Notes: a model not told the origin generated them from the sequence alone. 64,000 nt of DNA from Dysgonomonas sp. 25 (GCF_010501075.1 NZ_QVMN01000002.1:434001-498000); one strand, 5' to 3'. Shown: positions 1 to 9,714, counted from the stretch's first letter. A program made the numbers and translations.

Positions 1-1
1 C

Positions 2-1045
2 GTTATCAAAGATTTGCTTTTCAAAGCGACCGAAATCGGTGTTATGGTGCGCTTCTCGCCGATAGGTAAAGACCGCTATAACCGATGGGTGACATTGCAA
101 GGGAAAAAGAACCGTTATATTGTGACCATGTTGGGGCGGAAGCTTACTCCCGAACAAATTTCATCTGTTGCCAATATTGCACAAAAATATAAACTCAATA
201 TTGAAAAGATAACACGTTTGACAGGACGCGTTCCGTTGGAGGAATGTGAGCGTCCGAGCCGTTCGTGTATAGAACTGTCTATCAGAGGCTGCGTCGAAAA
301 TGAAGTCGACCTGAAAGGCGAGTTTATGCAATTGGCTGATAAGCAGGGGATAGATATTGCTTTTCAGGAAGAAAGCATGTATCGCCGTATGCGCCGCCTT
401 GTCTGCTTCGATATGGATTCTACGCTGATACAGACCGAAGTGATAGACGAACTGGCTATGCGTGCCGGAGTAGGGGATGAGGTAAAAGCCATTACCGAGT
501 CGGCTATGCGTGGAGAGATAGATTTCTCCGAAAGCTTCAAGAAACGTGTTAGCCTACTCAAGGGGCTGGATGAATCGGTGATGAAGGAAATCGCTGAAAA
601 TCTGCCTATCACCGAAGGGATGACACGCCTTATCCGCATCCTGAAAAAGAGTGGCTGTAAGATTGCTATCCTATCGGGTGGATTTACCTATTTTGGTAAT
701 TACCTGAAAGATAAATACGGGTTCGATTATGTATATGCCAACGAACTCGAAATAGTAAATGGCAAACTGACCGGAAAATATGTCGGCGATATTGTCGATG
801 GAAAGCGCAAAGCTGAATTATTACGCTTGTTAGCACAAATGGAAAAGGTCGATATCCGCCAGACGGCTGCTGTGGGCGATGGGGCAAACGACCTGCCTAT
901 GCTCGAAATAGCAGGGTTGGGAATCGCTTTCCATGCTAAGCCGAAGGTGAAGGAAAATGCCAAGCAATCCCTCTCTACCGTAGGGTTGGATGGGGTGCTT
1001 TACTTCCTTGGCTATCGCGATTCGATGCTGGTTGGCGAGGATTAG
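2..1045 (+). CDS. serB: Phosphoserine phosphatase SerB, 5' end outside window
   Basis: Predicted phosphoserine phosphatase, the last step of serine synthesis (O-phosphoserine to serine) in the cytoplasm. The frame is open up to the left edge, so the start lies outside; the TTG at 14 is only an in-frame codon. Counting from codon 14, an ACT-like region covers roughly residues 1-110 and is followed by a HAD phosphatase domain with the nucleophile motif DMDSTLI near 133-139, the ILSGGFTYF segment and the metal-binding GDGANDLPM motif near 290. ACT-HAD fusions are usual for SerB in Bacteroidales. The next gene begins 32 bases downstream. Confidence 0.93.
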   Translation, partial: VIKDLLFKATEIGVMVRFSPIGKDRYNRWVTLQGKKNRYIVTMLGRKLTPEQISSVANIAQKYKLNIEKITRLTGRVPLEECERPSRSCIELSIRGCVENEVDLKGEFMQLADKQGIDIAFQEESMYRRMRRLVCFDMDSTLIQTEVIDELAMRAGVGDEVKAITESAMRGEIDFSESFKKRVSLLKGLDESVMKEIAENLPITEGMTRLIRILKKSGCKIAILSGGFTYFGNYLKDKYGFDYVYANELEIVNGKLTGKYVGDIVDGKRKAELLRLLAQMEKVDIRQTAAVGDGANDLPMLEIAGLGIAFHAKPKVKENAKQSLSTVGLDGVLYFLGYRDSMLVGED

Positions 1046-1077
1046 TCCTTTTGTCTAAATATCAATACCTTAATGCT

Positions 1078-2601
1078 ATGAAACGAATACCTGTTTTGTT
1101 TCTGCTTTTCTTCTTTTTTCTTGCTCCGGCTTTGGCGCAGGTTGTTCTTGATGCCGGTCCTGTAGATGTGATAGACCCCTCGATAAATAAATTCTATTAT
1201 AAGAGCGATGACACGTATGATGAAGTCGAGTTAGATTTCAAATGGAATGTCGATTCGAGAAATGGCTATGACTGGGAGGTCGATTATCGCGAAACATATG
1301 AGGATGAGCTTGATATAGAGTATCCTGTATACACGAAAAATATTAATAAGCTATCTCCCGAACAATTCGAAAAGCGGTTTGTAAATAAAAAATATCTTAT
1401 TTATGAAGATGAAAATACCCGTCTGGAATTGTTGAAACTCAATAAAGACCACTTTGCTATATTGGACTATTGGAGGGAAGATAGAAAAACTAAATGGCTA
1501 TTGAGTGGGGTGAAAATATCGGGCTATTGCTATCTGAAACTGGGAGATAAATATATTATCAAACTATTGGACGAAGGAGCATATATTATTCCTGTGAAAG
1601 GACGCCTGTTAGTTGCTCCGCCGTATAGCTATGGAAGCGAGAAAATACAATGGTATGGCAAAGCACGGAAGTTGAAAGCGAGAGACCTCGATAATGCTCA
1701 AAGTTCGTATCTCTTCAGGAAAAAACCGAAATATAAAGTTGTGAAAACCGAAACTGGTTGTGAACTGCATAACAGGTTTAATCAGAGTGTATTACCGCAG
1801 AATTATGATACTGTAAGAATAGGAAGCTTATATGTTATCGCATCCAAGAATAACCGGCTGACTATTTACAATCAACAACTCAAACCGTTTCCCATCGATA
1901 ATCTACGGGCTGTTTATCTGAACGACTACACTTTTTCGGCTAATATACTGGAAGCTATCGTCGGCAATGAGCATTGTTGGATAAAAGATGGAAAGGTCGT
2001 TGGGTTTGCTGATGTTATCCCATGGGAGGAAGATATTTTCGGTTATCTGCCCCAAACGCGATATACAATTGAAGATAATGGGCGTAAACTATTGGTCAGT
2101 AGGGGTAAAAAGCTTGATTTATTTGGCTGTGTAATTGATGAATCCGAGGAGATACAACAATTCGAATATCAAATCGAAAAGGCAGTGTATGATAATGTTT
2201 ACAATGACGCGGAGGTATCCTATTTTTACGTCGAAGAAAGCACTATGCACAGTAGTTTGGACTGTATGCCACTTATTGCTGAGAAGGACGGTAAATTGGG
2301 AATTGTGACAATCGATAGCACTTGTTTCGCCAAGGAAACTCTTTGTTATACAGAACAATTCCCTCCTATATTGGACAAAATAGAGCACTTTCCCCCTCAT
2401 TTCTATTTAGGTAGCGACTCCTATTCCGGGCTCTTTTTATACAAAGATGGTCTGATTGGTCTCTACCCGCAGATGAAGAAACTTCGCTATAGTTGGGTGG
2501 ACGATCATCCGACAGGACACTTTTTGCGTGTTACCGTTGCTGCCTCGGGGCGACAGGGGTGGCTTAGTTTGCAGGATGGACAGGAATACCTCGACGAATA
2601 A
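1078..2601 (+). CDS. Secreted hypothetical protein, about 507 aa
   Basis: Function not recognised. I start it at ATG 1078 rather than the in-frame TTG at 1051, because 1078 gives a clean signal peptide (MKRIPVLFLLFFFFLAPALAQ cleaved after the AQ). The mature part is rich in Tyr, Asp and Lys, with alternating beta-strand-like stretches such as LFLYKDGLIGLYPQ. That resembles a degenerate WG/beta-propeller pattern, but no clear repeat unit is visible. It is probably periplasmic or surface-exposed. It follows serB closely and may be cotranscribed. A hairpin just past its stop separates it from the convergent GH57 gene. Confidence 0.75.
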   Translation: MKRIPVLFLLFFFFLAPALAQVVLDAGPVDVIDPSINKFYYKSDDTYDEVELDFKWNVDSRNGYDWEVDYRETYEDELDIEYPVYTKNINKLSPEQFEKRFVNKKYLIYEDENTRLELLKLNKDHFAILDYWREDRKTKWLLSGVKISGYCYLKLGDKYIIKLLDEGAYIIPVKGRLLVAPPYSYGSEKIQWYGKARKLKARDLDNAQSSYLFRKKPKYKVVKTETGCELHNRFNQSVLPQNYDTVRIGSLYVIASKNNRLTIYNQQLKPFPIDNLRAVYLNDYTFSANILEAIVGNEHCWIKDGKVVGFADVIPWEEDIFGYLPQTRYTIEDNGRKLLVSRGKKLDLFGCVIDESEEIQQFEYQIEKAVYDNVYNDAEVSYFYVEESTMHSSLDCMPLIAEKDGKLGIVTIDSTCFAKETLCYTEQFPPILDKIEHFPPHFYLGSDSYSGLFLYKDGLIGLYPQMKKLRYSWVDDHPTGHFLRVTVAASGRQGWLSLQDGQEYLDE

Positions 2602-2630
2602 AAAAACAGGATAACTGCCTGCTATCCTGT
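2600..2630 (-). terminator. Rho-independent terminator between convergent genes
   Basis: The stem ACAGGATA (2606-2613) pairs perfectly with TATCCTGT (2623-2630) across a 9-base loop. On the minus strand the stem is followed by a run of T (the A run at 2600-2606), so it should end the GDE-GT4-GH57 transcript. On the plus strand the following bases are only moderately T-rich. Confidence 0.8.
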
Positions 2631-2650
2631 CTCTTCTATCTGTTTGTTAT

Positions 2651-4018
2651 TTAAGCCTTTGCTTTCTTCGTCTTTTTAGCTGGGGTTTTCGAAGGTTTTG
2701 GCTCTTCTGCCTTTTCTTCTTTCTTCACCGCTACAGGCTTTTTTCCTTTGTCTTTCAGTTGATTGACTTCTTCTTCCAAGCGGGTTATTTCATCAGCCTG
2801 ATTCAATATCGTTTGAAGCAGAGAGTTCAGCTCCTCATTTTCTATCGAGCTCGGATATTCGGATTGTACCAGTTCCTCGAAATCGCTGAGTACATTCATA
2901 TAGGTATTGAATGCTTCGTATGGCGATGGGAAAGGGCTGAACGGCAAAGCCGTTTTCGTTCCCATATAATAGAAATGGTCGCTCGATTGCAGATAGTACC
3001 AGTCTTGTTTCAAACGTCTCAACTGGCTCATATTCACCCGCTCCGAAAGGTCGTATAATTTATTGAAAGCCTCTTGTTGGAGGATGTTACCTAACCACGG
3101 AGAGGTGTCTTTCTCTTCGCCTACCCACGAAATAGGATATGGCGCCGATATTTTGTCGACAGGCTTGAATGTTTTCGATATTTCCGAAGGCGTTGCAAAG
3201 GTGATATTCTGTTTGGCAGCTAAACGAGGGAGAGCCTCCATAAACTGGAATATACCCGAACTTTTCTTGTGGAAATTACCCAATGTCTCATAATTCATAA
3301 AGAGATTGATAACCTGCTCTTCCTTCGGCGTGGACGAAATCCAGTTGAGCAGCTTGTCTGCCGTAAGCGGATATTCGTTCCAGTTGTAATCGGAAAAATG
3401 AGTCGAAATAGCTTCACTCAAACCGATATTACGTAATAAGAGTTTCAGTTTGGGTTGTACAGCCGAATGATACAGATAATTCGGGCTTTTCCATCCTAAG
3501 ATATGTTTGGCTCCTTCTGTTATCATTGCCTTGAAGCCGAGGTCGTGCACCATCATGGCTATATCGTCCGAATAGATTAGCTCGGAATTGCGGAAAACCT
3601 GCGGTTTCACGCCAAACAATGTTTCTATTCTTTCCGAATGGTTCTTTACCTGATTCTTAAATTCTATCGGGTCTATCAGCGAGGCAAGCGAATGAGCATG
3701 CGTTTCGCCGAGAAATTCGACGCACCCTGTTTCAGCCAGCAATTTCAGGCCGTCTATTACTTCGGGCGAGAATATCTCCAATTGTTCCAGCGCAGTACCC
3801 GATATCGAGATAGCAAACTTAAACTTGCCTTTGTGCTCATTTATCATATTCAGCAACGTTCTGTTTGCCGGAATAAATGATAGCTCCGCAATTTGCTGGA
3901 TAAAGTCTTCGTTGGCAAAGTCGTCGTAATAATAATGGTCTGAACCGATATTGAAAAAACGATAGCGTTTCAAACGATACGGCTGATGTATCTGGAAATA
4001 GAAGCAAATAGTCTTCAT
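2651..4018 (-). CDS. Glycoside hydrolase family 57 alpha-amylase-like protein
   Basis: GH57 member, 455 aa, third gene of an apparent glycogen/alpha-glucan operon. Motifs seen: HQP at residues 11-13, SGTALEQ near 73-79, GETHAHS near 104-110, and RNSELIY with the expected nucleophile Glu146. The region that normally carries the acid/base Asp (MDYETFGEH in related proteins, from memory) reads MNYETLGNFH, so Asn stands at position 242. Catalytic activity is therefore doubtful. Residues about 400-455 form a coiled-coil stretch and then a Lys/Ala-rich basic tail. It lies 11 bases after the GT4 gene. The family is certain; the activity is not. Confidence 0.9.
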   Translation of the reverse strand: MKTICFYFQIHQPYRLKRYRFFNIGSDHYYYDDFANEDFIQQIAELSFIPANRTLLNMINEHKGKFKFAISISGTALEQLEIFSPEVIDGLKLLAETGCVEFLGETHAHSLASLIDPIEFKNQVKNHSERIETLFGVKPQVFRNSELIYSDDIAMMVHDLGFKAMITEGAKHILGWKSPNYLYHSAVQPKLKLLLRNIGLSEAISTHFSDYNWNEYPLTADKLLNWISSTPKEEQVINLFMNYETLGNFHKKSSGIFQFMEALPRLAAKQNITFATPSEISKTFKPVDKISAPYPISWVGEEKDTSPWLGNILQQEAFNKLYDLSERVNMSQLRRLKQDWYYLQSSDHFYYMGTKTALPFSPFPSPYEAFNTYMNVLSDFEELVQSEYPSSIENEELNSLLQTILNQADEITRLEEEVNQLKDKGKKPVAVKKEEKAEEPKPSKTPAKKTKKAKA

Positions 4019-4029
4019 GATATAGTGAT

Positions 4030-5286
4030 TTACAATAGGTTATTATAAATGTTTCTTACTTTTTGTCCGGCATATTCCCACTTGATTTCGTCGACTTCCT
4101 TCTTTCCTTCGATGCTGAGGAAGTCAGCCATTGCAGGACGTTGGCAAATGGAGTAGATAGCGTCAGCCATCCCTTCCACGTCCCAGAAATCGACCTTTAT
4201 GGCTCTGTCGAGAATCTCGGCACAGCCCGATTGTTTGGAAATAATAGTAGGAATGCCGCATTGCATCGCTTCGAGCGGGGATATACCAAACGGTTCCGAT
4301 ACCGACGGCATCACATATACATCGCTTCGTTTCAGCATCTCGTACACCTGTTTCCCTTTGAGGAAGCCGGTAAAATGGAAGCGGTCGGAAATACCTTTTT
4401 CGGCGGCTAAATATATCATTTGCTCCATCATATCGCCGCTTCCGGCCATAACGAAACGGACATTTTTCGATCTCTCGAGAACCCGCTGGGCGGCTTCGAC
4501 AAAATATTCGGGGCCTTTCTGCATCGTAATGCGTCCCAAGAAGGTCACGACTTTGTCTTTCAGCCCGCGTTCCGGTTTGATGGCTTCTATCTCGGGACTT
4601 AGCGGCTCGACGGCATTGTGTACGGTCGAAACTTTAGACGGGTCCTGATGATATTTTGTTATCACCGTATTGCGCGTGAGGTTGCTTACGCAGATAATAT
4701 GGTCGGCATTGTCCATCCCGTCTTTTTCGATGCGGTACACATCGGGATTTACATTGCCGCGGCTGCGGTCGAAATCGGTAGCGTGAACGTGGATAACCAG
4801 CGGTTTGCCTAATATCTTTTTAGCATGGATGCCTGCCGGATAGGTCAGCCAGTCGTGCGAGTGGATGATGTCGAACTGATAGGTGCGGGCGATTACGCCG
4901 GCCACGATGGAGTAGTTATTGATTTCCTGCAATAGATTCTCGGGATAACGTCCCGAAAATCCGATACATCCCAAATCGTTTGTCCCGATATAGTTGAAAT
5001 CAGCATATATATTCGACCTGAGGTCGAAATATTCCTGCGGGTTCATATATTTAGACAGTCGTTCCGAAACATATTCCATCGATACGTCACGCCATGCGAC
5101 AGGGGTGTTGCATGCTCCCAGTATTTTCAGGAAGCTCTGGTCTTCGTCGCCCCATGGTTTGGGTATGACAAAAGTGATATCCATGTCGGGTTGCATGGCC
5201 ATGCCCCTTGTCAGCCCATAGCTGGCCGTACCCAGCCCTCCCAGTATGTGGGGCGGAAATTCCCAGCCGAACATTAATGCTTTCAT
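4030..5286 (-). CDS. GT4 glycosyltransferase, glycogen synthase-like
   Basis: GT-B fold glycosyltransferase of family 4, 418 aa, likely cytoplasmic and building alpha-glucan from a nucleotide sugar. It opens with WEFPPHILGGLGTA, the nucleotide-sugar loop seen in glycogen/starch synthase relatives, then HSHDWLTYPAG and HVHATDFDRSRG in the N-terminal domain. LGRITMQKGP begins the C-terminal domain, and the family EX7E region is EPFGISPLEAMQCGIP. It lies between a debranching enzyme (23 bases upstream) and a GH57 gene (11 bases downstream). This order is known from Bacteroides genomes and supports a role in glycogen metabolism. Confidence 0.9.
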   Translation of the reverse strand: MKALMFGWEFPPHILGGLGTASYGLTRGMAMQPDMDITFVIPKPWGDEDQSFLKILGACNTPVAWRDVSMEYVSERLSKYMNPQEYFDLRSNIYADFNYIGTNDLGCIGFSGRYPENLLQEINNYSIVAGVIARTYQFDIIHSHDWLTYPAGIHAKKILGKPLVIHVHATDFDRSRGNVNPDVYRIEKDGMDNADHIICVSNLTRNTVITKYHQDPSKVSTVHNAVEPLSPEIEAIKPERGLKDKVVTFLGRITMQKGPEYFVEAAQRVLERSKNVRFVMAGSGDMMEQMIYLAAEKGISDRFHFTGFLKGKQVYEMLKRSDVYVMPSVSEPFGISPLEAMQCGIPTIISKQSGCAEILDRAIKVDFWDVEGMADAIYSICQRPAMADFLSIEGKKEVDEIKWEYAGQKVRNIYNNLL

Positions 5287-5309
5287 ATCTTATGATGCTT
5301 TTTTGAGCG

Positions 5310-7286
5310 TTATACATATTCTTTATTTACTGCTTCCTGCGTGGCCAGGGCATACAATACACCCGCCACATTGACGGCGTACGAAACCATGCCGTGCCCT
5401 CTGTATGGCAAGCTGCCATCGTAGACTTCGGAAATGGAACCGATGCAATCGTTTGCCATTTCTTCTTCGATGCCGATGAGCAAACGGTCGAGGAAGGCAT
5501 AGCCGCTTCGCTGGAAAACCCGGATATAGGCGTCGACGTATGCTCCGAGGAAGAACGGATAAGCTCCTCCGTTGTATTTGCTATACTCGCGCTCGTAGAA
5601 GCTTCCTTCGTAGCGGGGCTTGAATCCTGCGCCTTTGGGGCTTAGCGTTCGTATGCCTTTGCTTGTCAGTAGTTCTTTGGTTATGATGTCCATAATGGAT
5701 TTGGACAACCGTTTCTCGAGCAGCGGGTAGTCGGTGGATACGGCAAACAACATACTCGGGCGGACATTCCAGTCCACATAGTTGCCATCCACAAAGTCGT
5801 ATAAATATCCGGCATCATTGACGAATGTCTCTATGAAGTTCCTTTTTACCTTCTCGCTGAGTTTCTTCATTTCGAGCAGGAGCGGCTCGTTTCGTTGAAT
5901 TTCGGCAATATCCTGTGCGAACATCAAGGCATCGTGCCAGAAGGCGTTTACTTCAACCAGACAGCCGTGGCGGCTCATTACAGGCTCTCCGTTCCATTCC
6001 GTTCCGCCTGCGTAGATGGTTTGCTGTATACCTTCCTTGGTCGATAGCAATCCGTCGCGTTGAACGATTAGTTTCGGATGTTTCCCGCTTATCAGGAACT
6101 GGATAATATCGATGACTAAATCCGTATATTTCCGGTAGAATGCTTCGTTATCTGTCTGCTGATAACGTTTCAGCGCTTTTATTACCCATAGCAGAACGTC
6201 TATGCCGTCTAAGTCTTTGAGGAAGCCGGTTACAGGTTTTCCGCTTATCAGGTTCCTGATGGAAGGGATAGCTGTATCCATAATCTCTTCGAAGGCTTCT
6301 TTATTCCCGATGCATAGGGTAAGCCCCGGGAGGGACATAAATTGCGAACGGGCAGTTACCTTTCCCCACGGATAGCCGTTAAGCAGATAGAGTTCGTCGC
6401 CGGAAGGGCGGAAATAGAACTGATTACCCGAGTTCTTCAAGCAATTGTAGAACGATGAGCGCGGGGTGCGTATTTTTATACCGTTCTCGAACCGTGGCTC
6501 TAATTCTTCGGGTTTTATTTGCGTATCGCTTGCCGAGAAGATGATTGATTCACCTTTTTTAATAGGCACTTCAAAATATCCGGGGACGTATAAGTCTTCT
6601 TTGTAGGGCAATCCTTCGCGCTGGTCGTGCAGGTACTCGATGCCTTTATTCCAATACGGCTCGAAAATAAATTCGGCTTTCTTGTTTAATTGCATATACA
6701 GGTTCGGATAACCGGTGTACATGCACATACTGATGCCGTTGTCTTCCTCCTTGTAGCCATGATTGGCTACGCTGTTTTCGGAGGTTAATTCATTTATTTC
6801 CCTGAATGCCAGAAACGGGCGGAAACGAATAATCGTCGGCGAATGTGCATCGAGCAGGGTGTAACGGATGAATATCGTATTGTTTGTCAGAGAGAACATT
6901 TTCTCTTTCGACAACACAACACCTCCTACGCGGTATATTGTTTTCGGGAGCGAGTCGCAATCGAACTCCCTGATGTATTTGTGTCCGCGCGGACTATAAT
7001 TATCACCGTCATATTTATGTATTCCGAGATTGAACTCGGCTCCGTGCTGTATCACTGTTTCGTCCAGCGAAGATAGCAGCACATGGTTCGAATCGTCGAG
7101 CCGGGGTACGGGAATAACCAACAATCCGTGTTGCTTTCTTGTATTACACTCCACCAAAGTTGTACAATGATACGCTCCCCGCCGGTTTGTCCGCAGGATT
7201 TCCCTTTCGAGCGAATACTCCAGATTGGTCATTCGGTTTTTGTCGAATTTCAGGTATGTATCCTTTTTCGTGTTTTTATATAGCAT
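5310..7286 (-). CDS. Glycogen debranching enzyme (amylo-alpha-1,6-glucosidase type)
   Basis: Bacterial GDE-type protein, 658 aa. The N-terminal domain (about 1-250) carries the recognisable segments EILRTNRRGAYHC, NTRKQHGLLVIPVP and LSSLDETVIQHG. The C-terminal (alpha/alpha)6 domain has GTEWNGEPVMSRHG, VEVNAFWHDAL and, near the end, YNGGAYPFFLGAYVDAY. Expected role: hydrolysis of alpha-1,6 branches in glycogen. It is the first gene of the minus-strand operon with GT4 and GH57. The start at 7286 keeps the conserved FDKNRMTNLEYSLEREI region about 17 residues in. Confidence 0.92.
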   Translation of the reverse strand: MLYKNTKKDTYLKFDKNRMTNLEYSLEREILRTNRRGAYHCTTLVECNTRKQHGLLVIPVPRLDDSNHVLLSSLDETVIQHGAEFNLGIHKYDGDNYSPRGHKYIREFDCDSLPKTIYRVGGVVLSKEKMFSLTNNTIFIRYTLLDAHSPTIIRFRPFLAFREINELTSENSVANHGYKEEDNGISMCMYTGYPNLYMQLNKKAEFIFEPYWNKGIEYLHDQREGLPYKEDLYVPGYFEVPIKKGESIIFSASDTQIKPEELEPRFENGIKIRTPRSSFYNCLKNSGNQFYFRPSGDELYLLNGYPWGKVTARSQFMSLPGLTLCIGNKEAFEEIMDTAIPSIRNLISGKPVTGFLKDLDGIDVLLWVIKALKRYQQTDNEAFYRKYTDLVIDIIQFLISGKHPKLIVQRDGLLSTKEGIQQTIYAGGTEWNGEPVMSRHGCLVEVNAFWHDALMFAQDIAEIQRNEPLLLEMKKLSEKVKRNFIETFVNDAGYLYDFVDGNYVDWNVRPSMLFAVSTDYPLLEKRLSKSIMDIITKELLTSKGIRTLSPKGAGFKPRYEGSFYEREYSKYNGGAYPFFLGAYVDAYIRVFQRSGYAFLDRLLIGIEEEMANDCIGSISEVYDGSLPYRGHGMVSYAVNVAGVLYALATQEAVNKEYV

Positions 7287-7372
7287 AATGTCACTATGTT
7301 AATGAATGGTAGACTCAAGTTAATATAGGATAAATAGTACTCGAACATTATCAGTCTTTTATCTTCTCTTAG

Positions 7373-7408
7373 TAAAGATATTAAAAATTAACTGGAAATA
7401 TGTACAAA
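7373..7408 (-). promoter_or_regulatory. Possible promoter of the GDE-GT4-GH57 operon
   Basis: On the minus strand TATCTTTA (7380-7373) is one base off the Bacteroidota -7 box TAnnTTTG. A TTTG (7408-7405) lies 24 bases upstream, somewhat further than usual for the -33 box. It is about 86 bases in front of the GDE start. Confidence 0.35.
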
Positions 7409-7578
7409 ATTGAACAAATAATTATAGCATCCGTTTAATCTTTTAATAGTTTTTTACATTTCTTAGTGTTCCCGCATTAAATACGGGATATCAGATGTTT
7501 GTCTGCCCTGCCGGTTTGGTTGCGGAGGCTTTATTAATAATTTGTCCGTGAGGAAAATCCGATTACGGTAGGATTTTA

Positions 7579-7586
7579 TATCTTTG
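7579..7586 (+). promoter_or_regulatory. -7 box upstream of lgt
   Basis: TATCTTTG matches the Bacteroidota -7 consensus TAnnTTTG and lies 45 bases before the lgt ATG. No convincing -33 TTTG at 19-21 bases spacing. Confidence 0.6.
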
Positions 7587-7631
7587 CTTCTCATTCGTTT
7601 TGTAAAATCAGTATATAAAACATAAAAAAAT

Positions 7632-8498
7632 ATGCTCTCATCAATAACATGGACTGTAGACCCTGAGATTTTCAGAATCTTCGGGCATCCTATACGATGG
7701 TACGGATTGCTATGGGCGTCTGCCCTTATGACTACCGCCTGGATAGTGTCAAGAATGTATAAGCACGAAAAGTTGCCGGAGGCATGGTTCGAAAAATTAT
7801 TCCTTTGGGTGGCTATCGGACTGATAATAGGAGCGCGTCTGGGGCATTGCCTTTTTTATGCGCCCGGCTATTACCTCTCGCATCCGTTGGAGATATTGGC
7901 TATCTGGGAAGGCGGCTTGGCGAGTCACGGAGGTGCTATCGGTATGGTAGTGGCTATCTGGCTATACTCGCGCAGGATAACGAAGAAAAGCATGATTTGG
8001 GCACTCGACCGTTTGGTGGTAGGGGTTGCGCTCGGTGCTACGTGCATACGTTTGGGCAACCTGTTCAATCATGAGATATATGGCGGGCCGACGGATTTGC
8101 CGTGGGGTTTCCGCTTCATTGCCAATATAGACGAGGTGCTGAGGACGGGGGTAGATCCTGTTTTTACGCCACCTTCTCATCCTACGCAGCTATACGAAGT
8201 GCTGGCATATCTGACGGTATTTGCCATCGGGATGTTCCTGTACTGGAAAAAGCATGCCTACGAGCGTCAAGGGCTTATTCTGGGTGTGTCGCTGATAGGG
8301 ATATTCTTGTCGCGTTTCCTTATCGAATTTCTCAAGCATGTTCAGGCAGGATTTGAGTTGGATATGCGTCAGGCTATCGGCATAGATATGGGACAGCTTC
8401 TCAGCCTGCCGTTTGTTATATGGGGCATATGGCTTGTCTGGAATGCTTTGCGCAAACCGCCTGTAAAAGAAGCACCGATCACTGTAAAGAAAAAATAA
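7632..8498 (+). CDS. lgt: Prolipoprotein diacylglyceryl transferase Lgt
   Basis: Inner-membrane enzyme that transfers diacylglycerol from phosphatidylglycerol to the lipobox cysteine of prolipoproteins. It has 288 aa with about seven hydrophobic segments. Family signatures seen: PIRWYGLLW near the N-terminus, the GGLASHGGAIG motif, the Lgt signature around RLGNLFNHEIYG, HPTQLYE, and SRFLIEFLK. Length and motifs are normal. It needs to serve many lipoproteins, several of which are in this window. The flavodiiron gene follows 13 bases later and is probably cotranscribed. Confidence 0.96.
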   Translation: MLSSITWTVDPEIFRIFGHPIRWYGLLWASALMTTAWIVSRMYKHEKLPEAWFEKLFLWVAIGLIIGARLGHCLFYAPGYYLSHPLEILAIWEGGLASHGGAIGMVVAIWLYSRRITKKSMIWALDRLVVGVALGATCIRLGNLFNHEIYGGPTDLPWGFRFIANIDEVLRTGVDPVFTPPSHPTQLYEVLAYLTVFAIGMFLYWKKHAYERQGLILGVSLIGIFLSRFLIEFLKHVQAGFELDMRQAIGIDMGQLLSLPFVIWGIWLVWNALRKPPVKEAPITVKKK

Positions 8499-8511
8499 AT
8501 CAAAATTCGTT

Positions 8512-9714
8512 ATGTTAGAGCCAATTAAAATAAAAGAAGACTTGTTTTACGTCGGTGTGAATGACCGCACGAAGGAATTGTTTGAAAATCTCTGGCCTTT
8601 GCCCAAAGGGGTTTCTTATAATTCGTATGTGTTGAAGGATGAAAAAACCGTCTTGTTCGATACGGTCGATATATGCTACTCGGATGTGTTCCTCCAAAAG
8701 CTGGAAACAGCATTGGATGGCAAACCGCTCGATTATGTCATTATCAATCATATGGAGCCTGATCACTCCGGCTCGCTCGGCTTGTTGCGCAGCCGCTACC
8801 CGAATGTAGAGATTGTAGGGAACAAGCGTACTGCCGATATGGTACAGGGTTTCTATGGTATCACGGACAGGGTGAAGGTCATCGCTGACGGAGAAGAACT
8901 TTCTCTGGGCAAGCATAAGCTGGTCTTTTATCTTACGCCGATGGTGCATTGGCCCGAGACGATGATGACTTACGACACGACGGATAAAATACTGTTTTCC
9001 GGCGACGCTTTCGGTACATTCGGTACAATCGATGGAGGCATAACCGATGCCCAGTTGCACCCGGAACGTTATTATGATGAGATGATACGCTACTATTCGA
9101 ATGTAGTCGGGAAGTTCGGTTCGCCCGTTCAGGCTGCTCTCAGGAAATTAGCGAATCTGGATATAAAATATATCTGTTCTACGCATGGCCCTACGTGGAC
9201 ATTGCCCGATCAGATACAGAAGGTCGTTTCTATTTATGACAAGTTGAGCAAATATGAAGGCGACGAAGGCGTAGTTATCGCTTACGGAAGTATGTACGGG
9301 CATACGGAGCAAATGGCCGAAACCGTAGCATACGAACTGGCTCAGCAGGGAATCAGGGAGGTTATCCTTCACAATGTATCGAAGCGTTCGCATTCGTATA
9401 TCCTGCGCGATATATTTAAATACCGTGGATTGATAGTCGGGTCGCCTACTTATAATAATAAGTTATATCCCGAAGTCGAGTACCTGCTTTCGAAGATAGA
9501 GAGCCGCGATATGAAAAACCGCTATTTCGGTTATTTCGGTTCGTTCACATGGGCAGGGGCTGCCGTGAAACGTTTAGCTCAATTTGCCGAGGATGTGAAA
9601 TTCGAAGTAATCGGCGAGCCGGTGGAAGTGAAACAGTCGATGACGCACGACAACTACAAGCAATGCCTGCAATTGGGTAAGGCGATGGCTGATAGATTGA
9701 AACAGGATAGATAG
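8512..9714 (+). CDS. FprA/flavodiiron protein (oxygen or NO reductase)
   Basis: A-type flavodiiron protein, 400 aa, a soluble enzyme that reduces O2 (or NO) using FMN and a di-iron site; it protects anaerobes from oxygen. The N-terminal metallo-beta-lactamase-like domain shows the full ligand set: HMEPDH at 80-85, His146 (MVHWPE), Asp165 (SGDAFG) and His225 (STHGPTW). The C-terminal flavodoxin domain starts near 254 with the FMN phosphate loop GSMYGHTEQMAE. There is no rubredoxin extension. It lies directly downstream of lgt. The preferred substrate cannot be read from the sequence. Confidence 0.94.
   Translation: MLEPIKIKEDLFYVGVNDRTKELFENLWPLPKGVSYNSYVLKDEKTVLFDTVDICYSDVFLQKLETALDGKPLDYVIINHMEPDHSGSLGLLRSRYPNVEIVGNKRTADMVQGFYGITDRVKVIADGEELSLGKHKLVFYLTPMVHWPETMMTYDTTDKILFSGDAFGTFGTIDGGITDAQLHPERYYDEMIRYYSNVVGKFGSPVQAALRKLANLDIKYICSTHGPTWTLPDQIQKVVSIYDKLSKYEGDEGVVIAYGSMYGHTEQMAETVAYELAQQGIREVILHNVSKRSHSYILRDIFKYRGLIVGSPTYNNKLYPEVEYLLSKIESRDMKNRYFGYFGSFTWAGAAVKRLAQFAEDVKFEVIGEPVEVKQSMTHDNYKQCLQLGKAMADRLKQDR

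Larger units (their letters stand above)
7287..7631. other. Divergent intergenic region between GDE operon and lgt
   Basis: 345 bases with no gene. It is AT-rich near the GDE start and holds the putative promoters of both divergent units (listed separately). I see no tRNA-like fold or long inverted repeat. Confidence 0.6.
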
